DNA of 35,332 nucleotides, taken from assembly GCA_938040325.1 (NCBI GenBank), contig CALHXW010000077.1, positions 1 to 35,332 of the forward strand, in the 5' to 3' direction. The position numbers and the translations under genes are program-made. The stretch comes from an uncultured bacterium (GTDB taxonomy: Bacteria > Myxococcota_A > UBA9042 > PHBI01). This document shows, piece by piece, positions 25,301 to 30,989 of the stretch. The notes beneath the pieces were generated by a model. The model saw only the letters and a program-made list of their open reading frames with translations. It was not told where the DNA came from and did no database searches. Every line of letters begins with the position of its first letter. Within the stretch, counting starts at the first letter, position 1.

Positions 25301-25594
25301 GGGCTGGCGCGGGTCGGCGGCGGCGGCGTGGGCCGGGGCCAGCAGTTCCTCCAGCGTTGCCGCGGCCGCGTCTCCACCTGGGGCCGCCAGGTGCGTGCGC
25401 ACGGTCGTCGCCCAGAACGCCAGAAAGGCCTCGCAGGCGGCGTCCGTCACGTCGGGAAGCCCCGTGAAGACGGTCGTCGGTTGCCCGACCATCCAAGCGA
25501 GCGTGGCGTCCAGTCCCGTCTCGGATCGGTGGTGCGCGTCCCGCTCGACCGCTGGTGCGTCGCAGGTCGCGGAGCTGCCTTGGGGCGGTCTCAT
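22343..25594 (-). CDS. TPR protein, paralogue of 6322-9276, with a degenerate oxygenase-like C-terminus
   Basis: The 1083-aa protein starts at ATG 25594. After an alanine-rich N-terminus (about 1-190) comes the small domain shared with the 984-aa protein (LAPRYRLGSMVRSG, VAKLGRLWVSYVRGEL), then helical repeats best seen at about 700-840 (PWTFRGELMLWAGRYDEA, GAWVERGLVALDLGEPALAE). The pair also share LGGNRSGW, RATTPVYLG and LLVGNRASR/LLAGNRASR. The last 150 residues occupy the place of the dioxygenase domain (LLARYETHGWIQLPNAISD), but I find no HxD or distal His, so catalysis has probably been lost. Its stop overlaps the radical SAM start, implying tight co-expression. Role unknown. Confidence 0.78.
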   Translation of the reverse strand: MRPPQGSSATCDAPAVERDAHHRSETGLDATLAWMVGQPTTVFTGLPDVTDAACEAFLAFWATTVRTHLAAPGGDAAAATLEELLAPAHAAAADPRQPDDGGPLAQVCALIGGVASAASRAALSARLEAAKPSTAPQPPLRPPPEEGLTARQRFVLARVWHVLGWSTQDRALNALAASPWTPPDVRARIRALTAFEDTLPAERLLESLRPKLAQALAPRYRLGSMVRSGQKITAQLGFRGGRTVGITLHIDGRGVAKLGRLWVSYVRGELADPRLAAAIAADVARRWHDAADLLAVCVDGAVPQRLIAVAFGQTAASSPESRAQRGLQALARGDFQMARALADGAFDPERAPLGWVVFAALEAGSQGDVERVSACEDRLVRDPATPPGVLAAILSARGAYGCALQAIHVDTADAQWSAVRRAVFAAGDAIVAGPKLAAAPPTDELLDDASGWPGALIVASRPDLARRWLQGVEQSPELRRHARVWLRRMALWEGQLDAAEGATDTLAERRVALGIAVMKRDLSDAQRRVAELVNIADDDAEVLTWAAEIAHIEGRHAEACELADRAGQRLNHWPARLVMGLAYAAEQQDALGDEASEELFGGAVDGLFTDELSQVSGVVASTLSTGPSEQWSAPLAELHALLGGNRSGWPIGLSADGTLGPLDAPAHCRQLAGDLQRELATAPVDALLARYDALSLRFPASPHPWTFRGELMLWAGRYDEAQSCFERALAVRDCRWGYVGTAAAHLMRGQVDAAQAAFDRLNAIYTPVARATTPVYLGILAKLRGDLPQAATHFATATDEVPARIGAWVERGLVALDLGEPALAETCLAELTTRCPALAARTDSHRTVRERLNNALALLAGNRASRLITILDDNGLHLLPRPDAFRRAAADVLRHASAAPSRSAPCWVPGQDSNRRAGEPLVDWRRDPELLARYETHGWIQLPNAISDGRLRRWRHGARAGIRLPMMPMLHLAERLQRTIVSVDTISGPRRTVHPKPLTAPWPLRAAAAPTVLVALQPFTGQLSWATDAPGPWSPATLVVRPGDVLLLGPDAALEGQGPADAATWLELEVRPETSAAGATVDA

Positions 25595-25662
25595 CGCCCA
25601 ACGATACGTTGCGCATGAGGTAGCTACAAGGGCTGCGGGCGCGGCGCCGACGCGCTCTAGAG

Positions 25663-26532
25663 CTAGACCGTGTTGCCGGCTCGAATGAGGTCGATCGCCT
25701 GCTGGTGGCGGAGCTCAGGATCATCGATGGCATCGAGGCTAGCTGCCGCGACCTCTGGCTCTCCGAGGGTCCGCGACCGAATCAGCTGAATCGACAGGAT
25801 GCCCTCGGCGACGGCGCGCTGCAGCGCGTAGTCCAGGCCCGCTTTGCCATCGAGGATGCCGCGCTTTAGGACGTAAGCGGCGAAGAAGCTGAGGGCGGGA
25901 GCGATACCGGGGACCGTACGGAGCTTGGTCTGCCAGCGCATCTGTGACCACGGCGTCTTCATCAGGTCACGGCTCTCGAGCTTCGAGTAGCGTCCTTGCG
26001 ACTCCAGCCAGCGGCCGAGGGGCTTTCGGTCGTCGTGGATGATCTTGGCTTTGAGCTCTCCAAGCGGCCCGTCGATCGCCTCACGCTGGCTGTGACCGTG
26101 CTGGTAATAGCGGCCTCGGGCGCGTCGAAAGAGCACCGGACGTGCCGGGAACAGGGTGCCTCGAAGCGGCTGCCCGTTCTGGGAGTAGATGAAGCTCGCG
26201 TTGTAGCCAGCGATAGCGTCCGGCGGCTGCAGGTCTCGCAGCTCGCTCACGACGTCGGAGCCAACGATGAAGTCGGCGTCCAGCGCGAGAATCCATGGTC
26301 GCTCGATGCCGGTTCCGTGCACTGCGAAGTTCCACTGGCGCGCGTGCTGGTCAAAGGGGCGCTGCTCGACGCGGACGTTGTCGAACGCCTGGGCAAGCTC
26401 GACCGTGCCGTCATCGCTGATGCTGTCGACGACCACGACCTCCGACGCCCACGTCAGGTGCGAGAGGGTTCGCTCGATGTTGTCGCGCTCATTTTTGGTC
26501 AGAATGACGACCGCGATGTCGTTGAGGTCCAT
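25663..26532 (-). CDS. Family 2 glycosyltransferase (WaaE/KdtX-like)
   Basis: The 289-aa protein starts at ATG 26532 with AGAGGAGAG upstream. It has the GT-A fold signatures DIAVVILTKNERDNIERTL, EVVVVDSISDDGT and ALDADFIV (D85-x-D87 binding the metal-sugar nucleotide), then FRRARGRYYQHGHSQREAIDG. The VDSISDDGT and KxE-like N-terminus resemble WaaE/KdtX-type enzymes that add a sugar to lipopolysaccharide core or other glycans. It lacks long transmembrane segments, so it probably acts at the inner face of the membrane. It precedes the TPR gene by 68 bases in the same direction. Confidence 0.9.
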   Translation of the reverse strand: MDLNDIAVVILTKNERDNIERTLSHLTWASEVVVVDSISDDGTVELAQAFDNVRVEQRPFDQHARQWNFAVHGTGIERPWILALDADFIVGSDVVSELRDLQPPDAIAGYNASFIYSQNGQPLRGTLFPARPVLFRRARGRYYQHGHSQREAIDGPLGELKAKIIHDDRKPLGRWLESQGRYSKLESRDLMKTPWSQMRWQTKLRTVPGIAPALSFFAAYVLKRGILDGKAGLDYALQRAVAEGILSIQLIRSRTLGEPEVAAASLDAIDDPELRHQQAIDLIRAGNTV

Positions 26533-26591
26533 GCGCGAGCTCTCCTCTTGGGCTGGTCCAGCCACGTCAATGTGGACGGCCGTGCCGGCAG

Positions 26592-26888
26592 TCAATAGCC
26601 AGCGCGCTCCGTTGTCGCAACCCACTTTCGCCGCTTGGCAAACTGCGGTTGGGTGTGGTTGCGCTTGAGGATCGACGCCCGAGCGCCAAAGCCGTCGATC
26701 ACCCAGCGGTCAGACTCGGCCCAGCGGTCGAGTGTCCGGGCGGTCTCGTCGGCATTGCGGACGCGGAACCCTGGCTCATATTGCACGCTGTCGACGTGGT
26801 AGAGCGGCAAGTCGAGGGCAGACGCGACCGCCCGCGCCAGCGTTGTCTTGCCGCCTCCTGCGTTGCCGATCAGCGCCACGCGCTGCAT
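26592..26888 (-). pseudogene. Truncated P-loop kinase (adenylate-kinase-like / topology-modulation type)
   Basis: From ATG 26888 the frame reads MQRVALIGNAGGGKTTLARAVASAL and DLPLYHVDSVQYEPGF, then WVIDGFGARASIL. This matches the first half of small P-loop kinases of about 170-180 aa, which then continue with a hydrophobic Walker-B-like strand and an arginine-rich lid. Here the sequence after residue 77 is unrelated (KRNHTQPQFAKRRKWV) and stops at 98 aa. I see no continuation in the other frames before the next gene. It is therefore probably a remnant made by deletion, although a short functional protein cannot be excluded. The longer upstream frame is shadow sequence over bufC. Confidence 0.6.
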
Positions 26889-26982
26889 GGGCCTGTCTGA
26901 GAGGTCGAAGGTCACAGCTGTCGAGACCACAGCCCGCGGCCTTAGGCAAGCGCCTGCGAGCAGCGTCGAGCCGCCGCCAGGC

Positions 26983-27486
26983 TCAGCTCTGCCTGCGGGT
27001 GTCGTGGTCGTCGCGCTCAAACACGAACCGATGTGGCTCACCGAGCGGGAGATCTGCCAGCGCGCGGCTGCGGACAAGCTCCTTGTAGTGCACGAGCGTG
27101 TGGCGAGGCAGCGTGAGCTCCAGGCGGTGTGGACGGGCCGGGTGGCGAAGCGCAAAGTCCGCCCATGTGAACGCGTCGATCCCGACGAACGCGCCGCAGA
27201 GGGCGTGGTCGGAGGCCACGAACGTCGGCAGTGCATCACCGTACTCGCCGAGCCCACCGCGTCCGCAGGGATGTGCCTGGTCATAGCGCGCGACGAGCGT
27301 CCGGAGGTTACGCGGCCCAAGCAGCAGCGCCACGATCGGGTACCGGTCGGTGATGACCTCGATGCGGCTTGCGAGACGGTTGCGCCGGTAGACGTCCATG
27401 CCGGCCGCCGGGTGGAGCCAGCGAGGCGGCTCGACGCGGGATCGCACGCTGGCGGCGACTGCGCGGAGGGTGTCGTGTAGCTCCAT
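26983..27486 (-). CDS. bufC: DUF2063 family partner protein of the bufferin maturase (BufC-like, short)
   Basis: The product is 167 aa from ATG 27486 (MELHDTLRAVAASVRSRVEP). The core is typical of the DUF2063 N-terminal domain: AAGMDVYRRNRLASRIEVITDRYPIVALLLGPRNLRTLVARY, then GEYGDALPTFVA. In bufferin operons this protein accompanies the MNIO enzyme and helps it bind and modify the precursor. Usual members are about 250 aa, so this one lacks much of the C-terminal half or has a shortened version (RLELTLPRHTLVHYKELVRSRALADLPLGEPHRFVF). It is downstream of bufB on the same strand, with a 144-base gap that contains a puzzling open frame. The gene symbol is by analogy. Confidence 0.72.
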   Translation of the reverse strand: MELHDTLRAVAASVRSRVEPPRWLHPAAGMDVYRRNRLASRIEVITDRYPIVALLLGPRNLRTLVARYDQAHPCGRGGLGEYGDALPTFVASDHALCGAFVGIDAFTWADFALRHPARPHRLELTLPRHTLVHYKELVRSRALADLPLGEPHRFVFERDDHDTRRQS

Positions 27487-27494
27487 GAGTTGTC

Positions 27495-27640
27495 CTAGAA
27501 GGGGAACATAATGAACTCGCGCGCGACGCGCCGCATGAGGCCAGGGTGCAGCACCAAGCCGCTCGGGTCCGCGAGGAGCTGCGTTTGCCAAGCCGCGTTG
27601 ACGGTCGGGAGCGCGTGGACGCAGTCAGCGTCATCGGGGC
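27495..27640 (-). other. Coding-like frame between bufB and bufC (small protein or frameshifted tail)
   Basis: In the frame shifted from bufB, the DNA after the bufB stop reads RPDDADCVHALPTVNAAW and then QTQLLADPSGLVLHPGLMRR, ending VAREFIMFPF at a TAG (27495-27497). The residues and codons look like real protein, unlike the arginine-rich shadow frames. There is no start codon near its beginning. It may be a separate small protein with a non-standard start, or the true C-terminus of BufB joined by a frameshift (biological, or a sequencing error). It ends 8 bases before the bufC ATG. Confidence 0.4.
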
Positions 27641-28473
27641 GAGCTGCTCCGCGCGGCTCGGAGGCGCTCGAGCGGTCTCGCTGCCTCGCGGAGCGTCGAG
27701 GGAAGGTTCGTGTCGCGCTCGTAGCATGCAGGCACGTGGCGCAGCTCACCGGCCCACCGGAGCTGACGCATGCTGGGTGTCCCGCCGTGGGTGTCGACGA
27801 GCCCGTCTCCGACCTGCTCCGGCCCTGCGAGGTGGAGCTCCGTGACGGCGTCGAGGTCGATGCTGGCTAAGAAGGCATCGGCTTGAATGCCAAGGTTGGC
27901 CTCGTTGACCTCGATGTTGGCGAGGTCGACAAGCAGGCCGCAGCCGGTGCGGCGAACAAGTGCGTTGAGGACGTCCACTTCCGTCAACGTGGAGCCGGCA
28001 AACTGGACGTAATAGGAAAGGTTTTCGACGGAGAGCTGGCGTCCAAGGGCGTCTTGGACGCGGTTGATCCGGTCTGCCACGTGGTCGATGAGCTTGTCGG
28101 AGTAGGGGAGGGGGAGAAGATCGGCGAAGTGCTCGCCGTCGAGACGCTGCCAGCACAGGTGGTCGGAGACACGCACCGGCCGCAACGTCTCGACCAAGCG
28201 TGCGATAGCTTTGACGTACGTGGATTCGAGCGGGTCGACGCCGCCTAGGTCAAAGCCAACGCAGTGAAGGCTCACGGGCGTCGCGCCAACGGCGTCACCG
28301 AGGCGGGTAAGCGCCAGGCGGTCATCGATGAGGTTGTCAGCGATGACCTCCCAAAAGTCGACCTGCGCCTGGTCGCTTGCGACCTCATGGAGGTACCGCA
28401 GACGCAGGTTCATCCCGACCGGACCTGCAGGTCCGATGCACCCACGGCCACGATCAGCCACTGATGAAGTCAC
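27631..28473 (-). CDS. bufB: MNIO (DUF692) family multinuclear iron oxygenase, bufferin maturase-like
   Basis: The product is about 280 aa from a GTG at 28473, overlapping bufA; a GTG at 28461 and an ATG at 28413 are alternatives. The TIM-barrel ligands of MNIO enzymes are in place: WEVIADN near residue 41, SLHCVGFDLG (H70), SDHLCW (D104-H105), LSVENLSYY (E150-N151), VDLANIEVNEAN (D183, N186), LHLAGPE (H214), DTHGGT (D228-H230) and YERDTNLP. MNIOs use two or three irons to turn cysteines of peptide precursors into thiooxazoles or related groups. The gene directly follows the precursor bufA and precedes a DUF2063 gene, the standard bufferin order. The role in metal (copper) binding is inferred from characterised bufferins. 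Confidence 0.9.
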   Translation of the reverse strand: MTSSVADRGRGCIGPAGPVGMNLRLRYLHEVASDQAQVDFWEVIADNLIDDRLALTRLGDAVGATPVSLHCVGFDLGGVDPLESTYVKAIARLVETLRPVRVSDHLCWQRLDGEHFADLLPLPYSDKLIDHVADRINRVQDALGRQLSVENLSYYVQFAGSTLTEVDVLNALVRRTGCGLLVDLANIEVNEANLGIQADAFLASIDLDAVTELHLAGPEQVGDGLVDTHGGTPSMRQLRWAGELRHVPACYERDTNLPSTLREAARPLERLRAARSSSPR

Positions 28474-28789
28474 CCGCGGGTTTACGCTTCTTGACGACCT
28501 TGCCTTCTTTCACCATGTGCTTGCCGCCCCACTTCTCGCAGAGCGGACCTTCCGGCACGTAGATCCACTCGGTCGGATCCAGGTCGACGGTTGCCTTGCC
28601 CGAGCAGTCGTGGCGTCCGTCGGTCGATCCACAGTCGTTGTGGCCTTTGAGCGCCACGCCAAGACACTTCACGACGGTGATCTTGCCGTCGTCGGCGGCA
28701 GCTGCAGGGCTCTCGCCGGTGGAGCCGCAGGCGGGCGCGGCCGTAACAAAGAGCCCAGCGAGAATGAGTGCGTGCTTTCGGAGGATCAT
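28454..28789 (-). CDS. bufA: Bufferin-type RiPP precursor (DUF2282/BufA-like)
   Basis: The 111-aa protein has a signal sequence (MILRKHALILAGLFVTAAPAC) whose C21 could be a lipidation site. The mature part carries four cysteines, C42, C53, C62 and C84, in VVKCLGVALKGHNDCG, HDCSGKATVDLDPTEWIYVP and PLCEKWGGK. This matches the conserved core of DUF2282-type bufferin precursors (KCxGVxxxGxNDC, HxCxGxA, EWIYVPxGxCEK). In characterised bufferins, MNIO-modified cysteines bind copper in the periplasm and protect against metal stress. The C-terminus is unusually long and basic (KEGKVVKKRKPAG). It starts at ATG 28789, with the ECF-type promoter at 28853-28880 upstream. Confidence 0.85.
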   Translation of the reverse strand: MILRKHALILAGLFVTAAPACGSTGESPAAAADDGKITVVKCLGVALKGHNDCGSTDGRHDCSGKATVDLDPTEWIYVPEGPLCEKWGGKHMVKEGKVVKKRKPAGDFISG

Positions 28790-28852
28790 CGGTGTTCCTA
28801 GTTGGTGGGGTTGAGGTGGCCGCGCACGTTCGATGCCGCGGCCTCATCCCAC

Positions 28853-28880
28853 CAGACGACGGCGCGTCGGACTTGATTGC
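28853..28880 (-). promoter_or_regulatory. ECF-type promoter candidate driving bufA
   Basis: On the minus strand GCAATC (28880-28875) is followed by exactly 16 bases and then CGTCTG (28858-28853). The upstream block TGCAATCAAGT and the downstream block GTCGTCT are both shared, at identical spacing, with the promoter of the sigma gene on the other strand. Transcription would start near 28846, leaving a leader of about 57 bases before the bufA ATG. Confidence 0.65.
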
Positions 28881-28899
28881 ATGGCGTGTGCAATCAAGT
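28871..28899. repeat. Perfect 11-bp inverted repeat between bufA and the ECF sigma gene
   Basis: ACTTGATTGCA (28871-28881) and TGCAATCAAGT (28889-28899) are exact reverse complements separated by 7 bases. Each arm sits in the -35 position of one divergent promoter. It could alternatively be an operator for a dimeric regulator. Confidence 0.85.
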
Positions 28900-28917
28900 G
28901 AGAACCGTTGTCGTCTA
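28890..28917 (+). promoter_or_regulatory. ECF-type promoter candidate driving the sigma/anti-sigma operon
   Basis: GCAATC (28890-28895), a 16-base spacer and CGTCTA (28912-28917) mirror the bufA promoter on the opposite strand. A -10 beginning CGTC is common for ECF sigma factors. Transcription would start near 28924, about 48 bases before the ATG at 28972. The match implies that the sigma factor drives its own gene. Confidence 0.65.
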
Positions 28918-28971
28918 GGCAGGTGAAGGGAGTCACGCTGTGATGACCATGCCCCTGTGGATGAGGCCCCG

Positions 28972-29463
28972 ATGACCTTTGACCGCCCAACCCTCGACCG
29001 CCTGTACCGATATGGGTACAGCCTCACGGCACGCGAGGACGACGCTCGTGCGCTGCTCCAGCGTGCGGCCGAGCGCTACTTGCGGCGTGAATCCCAGCCG
29101 GAGTATCCGATTGCATACCTCCGGCGAACGATGCGGAACCTCTTCATCGACGATCTTCGCAAGAGCACGCGGCTGGTCGATGTGAGCTACGACGCCGATG
29201 TCGAGACGTATGCGGCTCTTGGCGTGCGTGCCCTCGACGACGTGGTCATTGAGGCCGCCGAGGTCGAGGCGCTCTGGCAAGCTCTCAAGCCGCTTGAGCG
29301 CGAGCTGCTCTACCTGTGGGCGGTTGAGGGCCTCACCGCGCAAGAGATTGCCGATCAAACCGACACCCCTCGCAACACCATCCTCTCGCGGATTCACCGC
29401 ACGAAGCTCCGCCTCGCTGCGTGGCGAGACGAGCGCGAGACTCACGGAGGGACGGGCACATGA
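28972..29463 (+). CDS. ECF-type RNA polymerase sigma factor
   Basis: The 163-aa protein starts at ATG 28972; a GTG at 28957 would add five residues. Region 2 is LDRLYRYGYSLTAREDDARALLQRAAERYLRR with the -10-recognition helix PIAYLRRTMRNLFIDDLRK. Region 4 is LKPLERELLYLWAVEGLTAQEIADQTDTPRNTILSRIHRTKLRL, the -35-binding helix-turn-helix. The size and two-domain layout without region 3 define an ECF factor. Its stop overlaps the start of the next gene (ATGA), so it is translationally coupled to a membrane anti-sigma candidate. It is divergent from bufA and both genes have the same promoter pattern, so it most likely controls the bufferin operon and itself. Confidence 0.9.
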   Translation: MTFDRPTLDRLYRYGYSLTAREDDARALLQRAAERYLRRESQPEYPIAYLRRTMRNLFIDDLRKSTRLVDVSYDADVETYAALGVRALDDVVIEAAEVEALWQALKPLERELLYLWAVEGLTAQEIADQTDTPRNTILSRIHRTKLRLAAWRDERETHGGTGT

Positions 29464-30089
29464 AGCACTCGTTGAAAGACGCCGTCGCGTCTCACGTTGA
29501 GGCCAAGCGCCTCGATGACGACACGCTCGCATCACTCCAAGCACGTCTCAATGCGGCGCAGGACCGTGGGCCCTCCGCGGCGGATGATGCCCCACCAGCG
29601 GGCAACAGGCGGCGTCTGCTGCTGGTCGCCGCCATCGCCTTGCTGGGCGTCGGTGCCCTCACGTTCGCGCTGACCGCGGACCCTCGGCCCGAGGAGCTCG
29701 CGCTGGTGATTGCCGACGAAGTCGCGAGCAACCACGTCAAGCTCAAGCCGCTCGAGGTGGAGACGAGCCGTATGCGGAAGGTGGAAGCGTTCCTCACGGA
29801 GGTCGACTTTGCGCCGCTGGCCAGCCGACGCCTAGCGGCCAGCCGCATGGGTTTGACCGGTGCACGCTACTGCTCGGTCCAAGGGGTCGAGGCTGCCCAG
29901 CTCCGCTACACCGATGCCGGCGAGACGTGGTCGCTCTATCAATCGCGTTACGATGCCAAAGCCTTCGGTGAGCTCAGCGAGCTCGGGACGGCCGACGCCC
30001 CCAGGCGGATCCACATCCGTGGCCTTGCCGTCGAGCTCTGGGTCGAGAACGGGCTGCTGATGGCGCTGGTCGGGCCGCCGAGCGCCTGA
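29460..30089 (+). CDS. Candidate transmembrane anti-sigma factor
   Basis: The 209-aa protein starts at ATG 29460, overlapping the sigma stop, with GGAGGG upstream. Residues 1-48 are a soluble, cytoplasmic-type segment (LKDAVASHVEAKRLDDDTLASLQARL). A basic NRRR precedes one transmembrane helix (about 53-72). The periplasmic part contains LTGARYCSVQGVEAAQLRYTD and ETWSLYQSRYD, reminiscent of the C-terminal domains of membrane anti-sigma factors. There is no HxxxCxxC zinc motif in the N-terminal part, so it is not a classic ZAS protein. Position and topology suggest it holds the ECF factor inactive until a periplasmic signal, perhaps metal sensed at its single Cys, releases it. Confidence 0.7.
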   Translation: MKHSLKDAVASHVEAKRLDDDTLASLQARLNAAQDRGPSAADDAPPAGNRRRLLLVAAIALLGVGALTFALTADPRPEELALVIADEVASNHVKLKPLEVETSRMRKVEAFLTEVDFAPLASRRLAASRMGLTGARYCSVQGVEAAQLRYTDAGETWSLYQSRYDAKAFGELSELGTADAPRRIHIRGLAVELWVENGLLMALVGPPSA

Positions 30090-30169
30090 GCTGGGCCGGC
30101 ATGGGCGCTCGTGCATCTAACCTGCCGATGGTAAGGTCGTTTTGTAGACCTTGAGCCAGCGAGCGCCTC

Positions 30170-30934
30170 ATGCGGCCGATCGTCATTCTCTTTGTCGTCA
30201 TCGCCGCGTTCGGTGCGTGCTCAGGCGGCGACTACTTTCCGATGACCTACACGGCCAGCTTCAGCCATGTCAGCCCATCGACAGCGCTGCGAGGCCAACC
30301 GTTTGGGGTCGTTCTTGGAGGTCTCGGTGAGTCGAGCTCCGGCCTGTGGCGTGATGAGGCCGCACTTGAGACGCTCCGTGTCCTCACCGAACACGGAGCC
30401 GAGGTCGCAGCTACGTACGAACGAGACGACTCCCTGAGGCTGTCTTCGGACGACCGATTCCGGGGCTACCGCATCGATCCAAAGGAGCCAATCGACGGAT
30501 GGTTCCAGGTCACCATGGTGCTCTCCGCAGAGGTGACGAGTCGTCCGCGACGCTTCGCAGCGTGGCTCAACAACGCCAGTTCCCCGGTCATTCAACGCCT
30601 GCGTCTGTGCGATTTTGGCGATGGACCAGCGCTGTCGCTGACGTTCTCCGAGGGCATCATCCGGCCGAGTCTAGACGTCGCCTTGAGCGGGCAACCATGC
30701 TTTGCCCAATCGATTCTGTCCGGTGACTCCGATCCCGACTTTCCGATGTCGCTGGCCCTCTTCTCCTGCCAGGAGGCATCGACAGGAGATCTCGTCATCG
30801 AGATCGTAGGCGACAGCCTAAGCTCTGCTGGTCTTCCGTTGCGACCGCGTCGCGACTCGGCTGCGGGCGAAACGCGGCTCGTCGTCGACGCTGCGACCCT
30901 GCGGCAGCCGTGCAAGTGGATTGTGGTCGACTGA
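30170..30934 (+). CDS. Hypothetical lipoprotein
   Basis: The 254-aa protein starts at ATG 30170. It has a short signal peptide (MRPIVILFVVIAAFGACSGG) with a clear lipobox at C17. The mature region opens YFPMTYTASFSHVSPSTALRGQPFGVVLGGLG, an Ig-like beginning, and contains a few cysteines (LRLCDFGDG, LFSCQEAST, RQPCKW) that could pair. I recognise no family. It follows the anti-sigma gene by 80 bases on the same strand, so co-transcription with the sigma operon is possible but not shown. It converges with the marR gene. Confidence 0.7.
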   Translation: MRPIVILFVVIAAFGACSGGDYFPMTYTASFSHVSPSTALRGQPFGVVLGGLGESSSGLWRDEAALETLRVLTEHGAEVAATYERDDSLRLSSDDRFRGYRIDPKEPIDGWFQVTMVLSAEVTSRPRRFAAWLNNASSPVIQRLRLCDFGDGPALSLTFSEGIIRPSLDVALSGQPCFAQSILSGDSDPDFPMSLALFSCQEASTGDLVIEIVGDSLSSAGLPLRPRRDSAAGETRLVVDAATLRQPCKWIVVD

Positions 30935-30989
30935 ACTGGCAACGCTACGTTTGGGTCTCGTTGCTTGTTTTGAGCGGTGGCTGCCAGAG

